14,236 bases of DNA from an uncultured Haloferula sp. (GCA_946885645.1 CAMPGU010000084.1:1-14236), one strand, 5' to 3'. Shown: positions 1 through 8,556, numbered from the stretch's first letter. The notes: a model not told the origin generated them from the letters alone. Numbers and translations are program-made.

Positions 1-1
1 G

Positions 2-277
2 AAAGCGACCTGGGGGCCCGAGCTGGTTGCCCTGGTGGCCGACCGCTACGCCGCCGTCGCCGAATGCGCGGGCATGGCCATCGATCGCGCGCAGAAGGCG
101 GACGACGAAGTGACCGCCGACCTTTTCATCAAAACCGCGCACGGTCTCGACCGCGCGCTGTGGTTCCTCGAAGCCACGCTGGAATCCGGGCCCGAGCCCG
201 AGCCTTGCTGCAGCGAGGAAAGTTGCTCCGTTTCCGAACCCGACGCGGTCGCCGAGGCCATGAGATCCGGCACCTAG
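2..277 (+). CDS. dps: Dps/ferritin-like DNA-protection protein, C-terminal part (5' end outside window)
   Basis: The reading frame is open from the first codon at position 2, so the N-terminal half is off the left edge; the in-frame GTG at 35 is internal, not a start. The segment [20 protein letters not shown] matches the last helix of Dps proteins, where an 'ADLF..(I/S)..LDK.LWFLEAHL' pattern is typical. Dps forms 12-subunit shells in the cytoplasm that oxidise Fe(II) with peroxide and store the iron. The ferroxidase residues sit in the missing half and cannot be judged. About 28 residues follow the final helix, rich in Glu, Pro and Ser, with three cysteines clustered as CCSEESC; most Dps tails are shorter or Lys-rich. 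sufB begins 17 bp downstream on the same strand, so co-transcription with the Suf genes is likely (inference). A related ferritin-like family is possible, but Dps fits best. Confidence 0.8.
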   Translation, partial: KATWGPELVALVADRYAAVAECAGMAIDRAQKADDEVTADLFIKTAHGLDRALWFLEATLESGPEPEPCCSEESCSVSEPDAVAEAMRSGT

Positions 278-294
278 TCCCAAGCATTTTTTCC

Positions 295-1731
295 ATGTCC
301 TACGACGCATCCAGTACCATCGACGCCGACACCCGGGAGGCGATCGACATCGACCGCACCAAAGGCGACTTCTCCTTTCCGGAGCGCCACAAGTTCGATG
401 CCGGCCGGGGCCTGACCGAGCGCACCGTCGATTACATCAGCGAGGTCAAGGGCGAGCCCCAGTGGATCCGGGACTTCCGCCACAAGGCGCTCAAGGTTTT
501 CCGCGAGAAGCCGATGCCCACCCACTGGGCGACCAAGGACCTGGAGAATATCGACTTCGACATCATCCGCTACTATCTCTCCGACGGCGAGAAGCCGAAG
601 CGCTCTTGGGAAGACGTGCCCGAAGACGTGCTCCGCACCTTCGAGCGCCTCGGCATCCCCGAGCAGGAGCGCGCTTTCCTCGCAGGCGTGGAAGCGCAGT
701 ACGATTCCGAGGCGGCCTACTCCAACATGAAGGAGGAGCTGACCAAGCAGGGCGTGATCTTCGTGAACTCGACGGAAGGATTGAAGCACCACGAGGAGAT
801 CTTCCGCCCTTGGTTCGGCAAGGTGATCCCGACCGGGGATAACAAGTTCTCCGCTCTGAATAGCGCCGTCTTTTCGGGCGGCTCCTTCATCTACATCCCG
901 AAGGGGGTGAAGCTGAAGCAGCCGTTGCAGGCCTACTTCCGTATCAACTCGGAGAACTTCGGGCAGTTCGAGCGCACGCTCATCATTGCGGACGAAGGCG
1001 CCGAGGTGATGTACATGGAAGGCTGTACCGCGCCGAAATTCGAGACCGCCACGCTGCACTCCGCCGTGGTCGAGCTGGTGGCGCTGAAGGGCGCGAAGAT
1101 CCAGTACGTCACCGTCCAGAACTGGAGCAGCAATGTCTTCAATCTCGTCACCAAGCGCGGTCTCGCCATGGAGGATGCGGAGGTCCGCTGGATCGACTGC
1201 AACATCGGCAGCCGCCTGACGATGAAGTATCCGGGAGTGATCATGAAGGGCGAACGGGCCCGCGGCGAGGTCATCTCGATCGCGCTCGCGAACAGTGGCC
1301 AGCATCAGGACACCGGCGCGAAGATGATTCACGCCGCGAACAACACGACCTCCAACGTGGTTTCCAAGTCGATCTCGGTCGGTCAGGGCCGTGCCACTTA
1401 CCGGGGGCAGGTTCACATCCCGAAGCATCTGAAGGGTTGCAAGAACAACACCGAGTGCGATGCCCTGCTCATCAATACCCGGAGCCGCACGGACACCTAT
1501 CCGGCGATCACGGTGAAGGGAAACCAGCATGCCACCCAACACGAGGCCTCGGTTTCCCAGGTCTCGGAGGACATGCTCTTCTACATGCAGCAGCGGGGCC
1601 TCAGCGAAGCCCAGGCAATGTCCCTCGCCGTGAACGGCTTCATCAACGACCTCGTCCGCGAGTTCCCGATGGAATACTCCGTCGAGCTCAAGCGCCTGAT
1701 CGATCTGGAAATGGAAGGCAGCGTCGGCTGA
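295..1731 (+). CDS. sufB: Fe-S cluster assembly scaffold protein SufB
   Basis: This encodes 478 residues, close to the usual SufB length of 470-495. SufB is the scaffold subunit of the cytoplasmic SufBCD complex, on which Fe-S clusters are built from sulfur supplied by SufS/SufE-type proteins. Residues expected from the E. coli protein are present: C244 in EGCTAP (E. coli C254), Q275 and W277 in TVQNW (Q285, W287), K287 in TKRG (K303), C388 in NNTECD (C405, at the SufB-SufD interface) and H416-E417 in QHEAS (H433, E434). About six residues are missing in the loop after W277 compared with E. coli. The frame is open well upstream, but ATG 295 gives the normal N-terminus and lies just after the dps stop. 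No clear Shine-Dalgarno site precedes it, and the start follows a T-rich stretch. sufD comes next on the same strand. The assignment is firm. Confidence 0.97.
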   Translation: MSYDASSTIDADTREAIDIDRTKGDFSFPERHKFDAGRGLTERTVDYISEVKGEPQWIRDFRHKALKVFREKPMPTHWATKDLENIDFDIIRYYLSDGEKPKRSWEDVPEDVLRTFERLGIPEQERAFLAGVEAQYDSEAAYSNMKEELTKQGVIFVNSTEGLKHHEEIFRPWFGKVIPTGDNKFSALNSAVFSGGSFIYIPKGVKLKQPLQAYFRINSENFGQFERTLIIADEGAEVMYMEGCTAPKFETATLHSAVVELVALKGAKIQYVTVQNWSSNVFNLVTKRGLAMEDAEVRWIDCNIGSRLTMKYPGVIMKGERARGEVISIALANSGQHQDTGAKMIHAANNTTSNVVSKSISVGQGRATYRGQVHIPKHLKGCKNNTECDALLINTRSRTDTYPAITVKGNQHATQHEASVSQVSEDMLFYMQQRGLSEAQAMSLAVNGFINDLVREFPMEYSVELKRLIDLEMEGSVG

Positions 1732-1771
1732 TCGTCCCTTCACTTGTTTACTTCTCACTTTCACTCAGCCG

Positions 1772-3082
1772 ATGCCTGCCGTGCTCGAACATCCCGCCAC
1801 CCTGCTCGAATCCGCTCCCGAGACTCCCGCCGCTTTCCCCGCCTGGTTCGCCGAGCGCCAGCGCGCGGCTTGGCAGCGCTTTCTTGAGATCCCGGCTCCC
1901 AAGCGGGGCGACGAGGCGTGGCGTTTCTCGTCTTACAAGCAGATGGATTTCGCCGCTTTCTCGGCGAATACCCCGGTGGAAAACGCCTCCGGGCTGGTGG
2001 CGCGCTCCGTTTCCTTGGAGGATGTCGCCGCGAAGTTCGTCTTCTGCAATGACCTCTTGATCCATTCCGAGACCGGCCTTCCCGCGGGGGTGGTCTGTCT
2101 TCCTCTCGCCGAGGCTTTGGTTTCGCACGGCGATCTGGTGCGCGAGCATTTCATGAAGCGGGACACCCGCCTGGGATCGGCGAAGTGGACGGCGCTCCAT
2201 GAGGCAAACCTGCGGAACGGCCTCTTCGTCCACGTCCCAGCGAATATCGAGATCAAGGGTACCATCGAAGTGTTCCATTGGATGGAAGGTGAGAACACCG
2301 TTGTCTTCCCGCACACCCTCGTTGTTACCGGTACGAACTCGAAGGTGCGGGTGGTGGACTATTTCCAATCGGCCAACGACCGCGATGCCGGCCTCGCCAT
2401 CGCCGTGAACGACCTGAGTGCCGGACCGGGCTCGAAGCTCGACTACCTCGCCATCCAGGCTTTCAACGAGAAGACCAAGGTGATCCAGGTGAACGAGACC
2501 GGCGTGGGAAAGGATGCCTCCGCGATCGGTTTCATCCTGAATACCGGCGCCGCCTGGGCGCGCAATGAATCGCTCAGCCGCCTGGAAGGCGAAGGCTCGC
2601 GCTCGGACATGCTTTCCGTCAGTGTCCCCGCCCGCGAGCAGGAGTACGACCAGCGCACCTTCCAGCATCACGTCAGCCCGGGTGCCTACAGCGACCTGCT
2701 TTACAAGAATTCACTCTACGACGAATCTCGTACCATTTTCTCCGGCCTCATCTTCGTGGACGAGGGCGCGCATCGCACCGATGCCTACCAGACCTGCCGG
2801 AACCTTTTCATGAGCGACGAGGCGGAGGCGAACTCCATGCCCGGCCTGGAAATCAATGCCGACGACGTGAAGTGCTCCCACGGCAGCACGAGCTCGCAGA
2901 TCAGCGACGATGAGATCTTCTACCTGCGGGCCCGCGGCATCGATCCCGTCCGCGCGCGGCAGCTCATCGCCCGCGGCTTCTCGGTGGAAGTGATCGAGCG
3001 GCTCGGCGACGAGAAGGTGGAGGAAATGGTGCTCCGCTTCCTCGACGACAAATTCGCCCACATCGCCAGCGGCGGGGCTTGA
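1772..3082 (+). CDS. sufD: Fe-S cluster assembly protein SufD
   Basis: This encodes 436 residues (E. coli SufD has 423). SufD is the paralogue of SufB and pairs with it to form the SufBC2D complex that makes and releases nascent Fe-S clusters. The N-terminal helical part (about residues 20-60) has the usual WQRFLEIP..KRGDEAWRFS pattern. The C-terminal beta-helix ends with KCSHGS, where C368 and H370 correspond to E. coli C358 and H360; H360 is needed for cluster formation. The following DDEIFYLRARGID and the final helix are also typical. The ATG at 1772 comes 40 bp after the sufB stop, consistent with one transcript. The ATPase gene sufC, commonly found between or beside these two, is not seen here; it may lie upstream of dps or elsewhere. 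A stem-loop follows the stop codon. Confidence 0.96.
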   Translation: MPAVLEHPATLLESAPETPAAFPAWFAERQRAAWQRFLEIPAPKRGDEAWRFSSYKQMDFAAFSANTPVENASGLVARSVSLEDVAAKFVFCNDLLIHSETGLPAGVVCLPLAEALVSHGDLVREHFMKRDTRLGSAKWTALHEANLRNGLFVHVPANIEIKGTIEVFHWMEGENTVVFPHTLVVTGTNSKVRVVDYFQSANDRDAGLAIAVNDLSAGPGSKLDYLAIQAFNEKTKVIQVNETGVGKDASAIGFILNTGAAWARNESLSRLEGEGSRSDMLSVSVPAREQEYDQRTFQHHVSPGAYSDLLYKNSLYDESRTIFSGLIFVDEGAHRTDAYQTCRNLFMSDEAEANSMPGLEINADDVKCSHGSTSSQISDDEIFYLRARGIDPVRARQLIARGFSVEVIERLGDEKVEEMVLRFLDDKFAHIASGGA

Positions 3083-3085
3083 TTC

Positions 3086-3112
3086 GGAGGAGGCGCAAGT
3101 TCCGCCTCCTTC
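3086..3112. terminator. Stem-loop between convergent sufD and the 3116-3649 gene
   Basis: Positions 3088-3095 (AGGAGGCG) pair perfectly with 3103-3110 (CGCCTCCT) around a 7-nt loop, and a G-T and a G-C pair can extend the stem to 3086/3112. It sits in the 33 bp gap between two genes that end facing each other, where a two-way terminator is expected. Neither strand has a proper U-run after the stem, so it is either a weak intrinsic terminator or simply a stable 3' end structure. Confidence 0.45.
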
Positions 3113-3115
3113 CCC

Positions 3116-3649
3116 TCAGTTCTTGAGTTCCGGGTTCAGGTCCACGGGCCAGTGGGCGGCCTCCCAGATGGCGGCGCATACGGCGGTGATGAGCTGCTCC
3201 AGCTTCTCATCCCGGATCTTCTTGTCCTCCGCGTATCCGGCGAGCATTCCCGCTGCCGCGGATGCGACCTGAGGCTGGGCGGTTTTGAGGAAAAGGGCCT
3301 CCATGTACGCACCCATTTTCTCGTCGGCCGGTCCCGTCGCGATTTCCTCCTCATACCACGCGCTCATGCGATAGGGGTCGGGATCATACTCCTTCGCGAC
3401 GACCGGGTGCATGGCTCCGAGCGCGATGATCGTCACCGTGAACAGTGACTGCAGTTCGTCGTCCTTCAGGGAATCGTCAAGATCGCCCAGCTCCTCCAGC
3501 AGATCGCCGAGACGGATCTCCAGCCGGTTCCACAGCGCCGGAGTGGCCACCACGGCGTCGATCCGCTTCTTCAGCAGCTCTCCTTCCAAGACCGGCTGAG
3601 CGGGTGGGGGATCGAGCGGGATTTCGTCGTTGTCGTCGTCGGCTTCCAT
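3116..3649 (-). CDS. Hypothetical acidic, helix-rich protein (177 aa)
   Basis: I do not recognise this family. With ATG at 3649 the product has 177 residues. It opens with a very acidic, proline-containing tail (MEADDDNDEIPLDPPPAQP), which looks disordered, followed by predicted helices over about residues 20-70 and 105-170. There is no signal peptide, no convincing membrane segment and no metal-binding or catalytic motif. A TTG at 3691 would add 14 residues but would overlap the start of the facing SNF2 gene, so ATG 3649 is preferred. No good Shine-Dalgarno site is visible. Codon use and GC content resemble the neighbours, and the reverse frames carry no better gene, which supports it as a real gene. 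It is divergent from the SWIM-SNF2 ATPase gene, so a shared control region or a functional link is possible but unproven. It converges on sufD. Confidence 0.75.
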   Translation of the reverse strand: MEADDDNDEIPLDPPPAQPVLEGELLKKRIDAVVATPALWNRLEIRLGDLLEELGDLDDSLKDDELQSLFTVTIIALGAMHPVVAKEYDPDPYRMSAWYEEEIATGPADEKMGAYMEALFLKTAQPQVASAAAGMLAGYAEDKKIRDEKLEQLITAVCAAIWEAAHWPVDLNPELKN

Positions 3650-3657
3650 GAGACGGA

Positions 3658-6477
3658 GTGTGGGGGAGGCGGCTTGAACGTGCACGCGCAACTTGCGGGC
3701 TCCCGCTACTTCGCCTCGACTCCCCGGCCAGCTTCGCCATCCTCGGCGGCTCTTTGGAGGCGGAGGCGGACATTCACGGATTCTTTGAAGACGAGCGCTG
3801 GCGGGAGCGTTTCGAAGAAGAGTGCTTGCTGGCGGGGCAGAGGCTCCGCGCGAAAGTCCGCGATCTGAAAGGGGATTGCCCGGAGCCGGAATATCTCATC
3901 CTCACCGGGAGTGTCGGGGACGAGCAGGCCGAGGTGACCCTGTGGGCAAGCGAGGGGGCGTGGGATTTCGAGACGTCCTGCACCTGCGAGATGGGACGCT
4001 TCTGCCCGCATGCCGCGGCCCTGCTGGAGGAAGCGGCGAAGCCGCGGAACTTGTCGCGCGTCCTAGCGGGAAATCCGGCACGGTTCGCCGCTCCCGCGTC
4101 TTCCGTTTCCCTGCCGACAGCCCCGGAAGATACGCCGCATCTGGAGATCCCGCCGGTCTTCCGGCTGGAGATCGTGCGGGAAGCGACCGGGACGAAGGTG
4201 GTCCGTCTTCTTCTCCAGGCGCTGAAGATCCCGGATAGCGGGGATTGGGTGGTGGCACGGCCTTTCGCGATCTACGGTGAGCACCGTCTTCCCTTGGGCG
4301 GCATTCCGGGGCCTCGCGAATATCGCACCGATACCCCTCAAGGGCCGCTCGTTATCCGCCGCGACATCGCCGCGGAGATGAACGCGATCCTTTCCCTCCA
4401 GCAATCCGGGCTCGCCAGTCTATCCGGTCATTCCCAATTCCGCTTCCTCCTGGGTCTGGCAGGCAGAGGGAGAGCGGGCACCCCCCCCGAGGCCGGTCTA
4501 TGGTTTCCAAATCCCGGACACGGGGATCTGGCGGAGTTCTGGCCGTGGCTGCGCTCCACCGGCGCTCCGGCGCTGGAGTCGGGTGGTTGGACCGTGAGCT
4601 TCGCGCCGGACGTGGGGCACGAGGTCATCGATCTCGATCCCGAAAGCTTCGTCTATGCGCTGGAAGATGACGGGACCGGCTGGTTCCACCTTTCCGTCGG
4701 CTTCGACGTCGGCGGGAAGCAACTGGACCTGTTGCCGATCCTCGCGCAGTTGCTGGATCGCGGCGCCATGGAGACGACCCTGGAGTTTCCCGCCGAAGGC
4801 CATTTCCTCCATCATCTGGAGGACGGCCGGGCCTTGCGCCTGCCCGCGGAGCGGATCCGCCGGATCCTGAAGCAATTCGCGGCGCTGATCGATCCACGGC
4901 GCTTCAAGGGCGGGAAACTGCGGCTTCACCCGCTCGATGCGGCGGCCATTGCCACTTCCGGCGAGCTGGGGATAGAGGCTCCGGACCGCCTTGCAGAGCT
5001 GGCCCTGAGGCTCACCTCTTTCGCGGGAATCGAGAAAGTCGCGCAGCCCGCCGGCATCCGTGCGGAGTTGCGCGAGTACCAGACGGAAGGCTTCCACTGG
5101 ATGCAATTCCTCGCGCGTCACGAGCTCCACGGCATCCTGGCCGACGATATGGGCCTGGGGAAGACCCTCCAGACCATCACGCATATCCTTGCGGAAAAAG
5201 ATAGCGACCGGTCACAGGGGAAGCCTGCGCTGGTCATCGCGCCCACCAGCGTCGTCCCGAACTGGCGCGCGGAGACGCAGAAGTTCGCGCCTTCGCTGCG
5301 CATTCTCATGCTCGATGGGCCGCAGCGGAAGAAGTACTTCCGCTCGATTCCCTATGCAGACGTGGTGCTGACGTCCTACGCGCTCGTCCAGCGGGACATC
5401 GACAAATTGAAGGAGCATTCCTTCCATCTCGCTGTTCTCGACGAGGCGCAGTACGTGAAGAATCCCGCGTCAAAGGTGGCGCAGGCGGTGTGCCAGCTCG
5501 ATGCACGCCATAGGCTCTGCCTTTCCGGTACACCGGTGGAGAATCACCTCGGCGAGCTGTGGAGCCTGATGCGCTTCCTCATGCCCGGCTTCCTCGGCGG
5601 CCAGGAAGACTTCAATCGCCGCTTCCGCAATCCCATCGAGAAGGACGGTGATGAGGATCGCCGCCTCGCGCTGAAATCCCGAGTCGCTCCCTTGATCCTG
5701 CGCCGGACGAAGGATCAGGTCGCGAAGGAACTTCCCCCGAAGACGATCCTGATCCACGCGGTGGAACTGAACACCGCACAGAAGGATCTCTACGAGACGG
5801 TGCGGGCCACGATGGACAAGCGGGTCCGCCAGGCGATCGCGATCAAGGGTCTCGAGGGCTCCCGCATGGTGTTCCTGGAGGCCCTGCTGAAGCTCCGCCA
5901 GATTTGTTGCGAGCCGAAGTTGCTGAAGTTCGAGGGCGAATCGAAGCTGGAGGCGGATGCCGCCGGCTCCGCCAAGCTCGACTATCTCGCGGACCTGCTC
6001 GACACGCTGATCGAGGAGGGACGCCGCATCCTGCTCTTCTCACAATTCACCTCGATGCTCGAGCTGGTGGAGCAGTTGCTTCAGCTACGAAAAGTGCCGT
6101 ACTTGAAGCTCACCGGGGAATCGAAAAACCGGGGCGAGCTGGTGGAGAGATTCCAAGGGGGCGGCTATCCCGTCTTCCTCATTTCCCTCAAGGCGGGCGG
6201 CACCGGCCTCAATCTCACCGCGGCGGATACCGTGATCCACTACGATCCCTGGTGGAATCCCGCGGCCGAAGCCCAGGCCACCGATCGCGCGTACCGGATC
6301 GGCCAGACACAGCCGGTCTTCGTGCACAAGCTGATTTGCCAAGGAACCGTCGAGGAACGCATCCACCAGCTCCAGGCGAAGAAAAGCCAGCTCGCGGATT
6401 CCCTTTTATCCGATGCAGCGCGGGCCGCGGCGCCCGACGAGGGCACGCTCTCGGCGCTGCTCGCGCCCTTGGGCTGA
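3658..6477 (+). CDS. SWIM-domain SNF2-family helicase-like ATPase
   Basis: This encodes up to 939 residues. Bacterial SNF2 proteins are ATP-driven double-stranded DNA translocases that remodel protein-DNA complexes; the target of this one is unknown. An N-terminal SWIM zinc motif reads C108-T-C110-x5-C116-P-H118. A long middle region (about 160-450) fits the SNF2-helicase-associated domain of bacterial homologues. The motor follows: Walker A DDMGLGKT (K502), Walker B DEAQ (595-598), motif III SGTP (623-626), then the second RecA lobe with SLKAGGTGLNL, DPWWNP (863-868) and ATDRAYRIGQ (R877, R880). All motor motifs look intact. The start is uncertain: GTG 3658 is the longest choice but has a GGAG directly against it and adds about 32 residues of unusual sequence. 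TTG 3754, just before EAEADIHGFFEDERW, matches where homologues tend to begin. It converges on the GH-GT2 gene with a 9 bp gap. Distinct from RapA, which lacks SWIM. Confidence 0.93.
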   Translation: MWGRRLERARATCGLPLLRLDSPASFAILGGSLEAEADIHGFFEDERWRERFEEECLLAGQRLRAKVRDLKGDCPEPEYLILTGSVGDEQAEVTLWASEGAWDFETSCTCEMGRFCPHAAALLEEAAKPRNLSRVLAGNPARFAAPASSVSLPTAPEDTPHLEIPPVFRLEIVREATGTKVVRLLLQALKIPDSGDWVVARPFAIYGEHRLPLGGIPGPREYRTDTPQGPLVIRRDIAAEMNAILSLQQSGLASLSGHSQFRFLLGLAGRGRAGTPPEAGLWFPNPGHGDLAEFWPWLRSTGAPALESGGWTVSFAPDVGHEVIDLDPESFVYALEDDGTGWFHLSVGFDVGGKQLDLLPILAQLLDRGAMETTLEFPAEGHFLHHLEDGRALRLPAERIRRILKQFAALIDPRRFKGGKLRLHPLDAAAIATSGELGIEAPDRLAELALRLTSFAGIEKVAQPAGIRAELREYQTEGFHWMQFLARHELHGILADDMGLGKTLQTITHILAEKDSDRSQGKPALVIAPTSVVPNWRAETQKFAPSLRILMLDGPQRKKYFRSIPYADVVLTSYALVQRDIDKLKEHSFHLAVLDEAQYVKNPASKVAQAVCQLDARHRLCLSGTPVENHLGELWSLMRFLMPGFLGGQEDFNRRFRNPIEKDGDEDRRLALKSRVAPLILRRTKDQVAKELPPKTILIHAVELNTAQKDLYETVRATMDKRVRQAIAIKGLEGSRMVFLEALLKLRQICCEPKLLKFEGESKLEADAAGSAKLDYLADLLDTLIEEGRRILLFSQFTSMLELVEQLLQLRKVPYLKLTGESKNRGELVERFQGGGYPVFLISLKAGGTGLNLTAADTVIHYDPWWNPAAEAQATDRAYRIGQTQPVFVHKLICQGTVEERIHQLQAKKSQLADSLLSDAARAAAPDEGTLSALLAPLG

Positions 6478-6486
6478 CACGGACGG

Positions 6487-8556
6487 TCAATCGAGGCCGG
6501 GGACCGATGCCAGCAAGGACCGGTCTCCCCAGATCCTGATCAAAATGTGTTTCCCGATGCCATCTCCCCTTTCGGTCGCGAGAACCAGACGGCTGCCGTC
6601 CTTCTGAAGATCCCAGGCATCGCTTGAGTCGCCCGGTCGCCAGCCATCGGCGAGCAGGAGGGGCAGGAGATCGTCCCGGGTTCTCCCTTCCGCGGACCAG
6701 AGGGAGATCTCGGCATCGGGTTCGGGCATCGCAGGCGCGCCGGGGGCGTGCGAGGGCCCGCGCCAGCGTCGGCAGCGGAACCAGGAGCGGAGGCGCGGTT
6801 GCAGCCACGAGAGGAGGGCCAGATGGAAGCGCGCGAGATGCCCGTCAAAGCGGGGGTCGAGCGGCCGGAGCGGCTGCATGCGGTCGATCACGCCCTGATA
6901 GCCGGCCTGCCCCATGGGACCGTAGTAGATGATCGATCCCTCCACCGCCCGCACCGGCCCGCCCGAATAGACGAAGCCGTCCCACTTCGCATCGCCCTTT
7001 GCGGTGAAGCGCCGCGGATGCTTGGCGACCAGAAGCGCCTCGGCCTTCCCGTAGCCGATCTGTTGCTTCAGGTAGCCGCGGAGCGAAGGGCGGCGGTGAT
7101 GCCATACAAAGGCGGTCGGGGCGAAGCCAAGGCGGCAACCTTTCTCGCGGAGCCTCCAGCAGAAATCGACATCGTCGCCCGCGGTCGTGAAAAGCGGGTC
7201 GAATCCGCCCACGTCGAAGTACGCGGTGCGCCGTACTGCAATGTTGCAGCCGGGGAGGTGTTCCGCCTCCTCGTCGTCCAGCATCACGTGGGTCGGTGCG
7301 CCCGGCGCGGCGGCCACCACGGCTTCGGGTGCGTTGGCCGGCGGCGGGGGAAGATTCGGGCCTCCGGCGGCGTCCCAGCCTCTGGCGAATGCCGCCGCAA
7401 TCCCGGCGAGCCAAGCCTCGTCAGGTTCGCAATCGTCATCGGTGAAGGCGAGGATGCTGCCCTTGGCGACCTCAGCACCGGCGTTGCGGGCCGCACTGAG
7501 GCCCCCCGGCTCCAGGCGCAGAAGGATCGCTTCCGGAAATCGCACGGCTACCATGTCCGCCGTACCATCGGTAGAGCCATCGTCCACCACGATCACCTCG
7601 TGGGGAGGGAGGGTCTGTCTCTCCAGAGCTGCCAGACAGGCGGCGATCCTGGGATTGCCATTCCTGGTACAGACGATCACGGAAACGGCTTCGGCGTTCG
7701 CGGGGAGGGCGGGTCCTAGCGTGGCGAGGGTTTCGGCCACGGCAGCCAGCGCCGGCTTCCCGTTTTCCTCGCGGTCGATCAGGCCGAAGTCCCAATCGAG
7801 CACTTCCATGCCCGCGTTCCACCAGCGGTCGCTCCATGCGTAGAGCATCATCCCCGCGGCACCTTCCTCCCGGGCGGCGCGGAGTGCCCATGCCAGCGAC
7901 TCCGCCTGCTTTGCAGTGCCGTTCCGCCGCGAATCCAGGCCGAATTCGGAAATCATCACCGGACGGTCCCCCGCGATATGATGAAGACGGCGGAGATATT
8001 TCCGGAACGCCGCCTCATCTTCGAGATAGACGTTGAAGGCGGTGAAGTCCGCGTTCTCCGGCTCCAAGTACTCCGTGCTCGGGTAATTGCCGTAGCACCA
8101 AAGGATGTCCGGCCGGAGTTCCTTGCCGAGTGCGATCAGCTCCTCGATGGAACGCCGCACCCGCACCGGGCCCATCCAGCGCACCAGATCGGCAGGCACT
8201 TCGTTCGCTACGAAGACTCCTGCGAGTGCGGGGTGACCTTCCACCCCTCGGAGGTGCTCCGCCATGGACACGTGCGCCGCGGGAAGGACGCGGCCCTCCC
8301 TTAGGAAGTCCACCGCTTGGGGCCAGCGCAAGCCGCCGAAAACCCGCAGACCGGCTCCGAGCGCCGCATCGAGGAGCCGCCTGTCGGGCATTTCGTAGAG
8401 CCGGATGGCGTTGAAACCCGCCGCGCTGATCCTCTTGAAATCCCGCCCCAAATCCGCCGGCCAGCCGCCGGGAAAGGGCCCGTAGGTCACCGCCTGCACA
8501 CCGATGCGCGTTCCTCCGGACCGGAAGAATTTGCCATCGATGCTCAGCAGCTCCAT
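6487..8556 (-). CDS. Fused clan GH-A-like glycosidase and family 2 glycosyltransferase
   Basis: This encodes 689 residues from ATG 8556; a TTG at 8592 would add 12. Residues about 1-280 form a TIM barrel like the catalytic domain of beta-galactosidase/glucuronidase-type enzymes: GVQAVTYGPF near the start, FVANE with E119 as the likely acid/base, and MISEFG with E204 as the likely nucleophile. Residues about 290-540 are a GT-A, family 2 glycosyltransferase with SVIVCTRN, VVDDGSTDGT (325-334), the metal-binding TDDD (372-375) and GDDVDFCWR (D461/D462 region). After a hydrophobic/Arg-rich stretch (about 575-600), a last module of about 70 residues (DDLLPLLLADGW...WDL) has no function I can name. 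No signal peptide or clear membrane helix is visible, so action on the cytoplasmic face is likely. Substrates are unknown; polysaccharide or glycan assembly is inferred from the GT2 half. No other glycan genes adjoin it. Confidence 0.88.
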   Translation of the reverse strand: MELLSIDGKFFRSGGTRIGVQAVTYGPFPGGWPADLGRDFKRISAAGFNAIRLYEMPDRRLLDAALGAGLRVFGGLRWPQAVDFLREGRVLPAAHVSMAEHLRGVEGHPALAGVFVANEVPADLVRWMGPVRVRRSIEELIALGKELRPDILWCYGNYPSTEYLEPENADFTAFNVYLEDEAAFRKYLRRLHHIAGDRPVMISEFGLDSRRNGTAKQAESLAWALRAAREEGAAGMMLYAWSDRWWNAGMEVLDWDFGLIDREENGKPALAAVAETLATLGPALPANAEAVSVIVCTRNGNPRIAACLAALERQTLPPHEVIVVDDGSTDGTADMVAVRFPEAILLRLEPGGLSAARNAGAEVAKGSILAFTDDDCEPDEAWLAGIAAAFARGWDAAGGPNLPPPPANAPEAVVAAAPGAPTHVMLDDEEAEHLPGCNIAVRRTAYFDVGGFDPLFTTAGDDVDFCWRLREKGCRLGFAPTAFVWHHRRPSLRGYLKQQIGYGKAEALLVAKHPRRFTAKGDAKWDGFVYSGGPVRAVEGSIIYYGPMGQAGYQGVIDRMQPLRPLDPRFDGHLARFHLALLSWLQPRLRSWFRCRRWRGPSHAPGAPAMPEPDAEISLWSAEGRTRDDLLPLLLADGWRPGDSSDAWDLQKDGSRLVLATERGDGIGKHILIRIWGDRSLLASVPGLD

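Noticed and set aside
274..1764. Long minus-strand open frame (496 aa) opposite sufB, and a similar one (307 aa, 1748-2671) opposite sufD
   Set aside because: These are mirror frames of strongly conserved coding sequence in GC-rich DNA. Their products are His/Leu/Arg-rich with no recognisable domain.
4481..4488. Run of eight C bases inside the SNF2 gene, a possible slippage or phase-variation tract
   Set aside because: The frame is intact across it and the surrounding protein is continuous. One short run inside a GC-rich gene is weak evidence for phase variation.
3658..6477. SNF2 ATPase as part of a defence island (for example DISARM-like or similar systems)
   Set aside because: No methylase, nuclease, phospholipase-like or other defence partner lies nearby. 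The SWIM-SNF2-associated architecture is the common chromosomal type.
6748..7719. Plus-strand open frame of 323 aa opposite the GH-GT2 gene
   Set aside because: It is a shadow of the minus-strand gene, whose translation has clear GH and GT2 motifs; the plus frame shows none.
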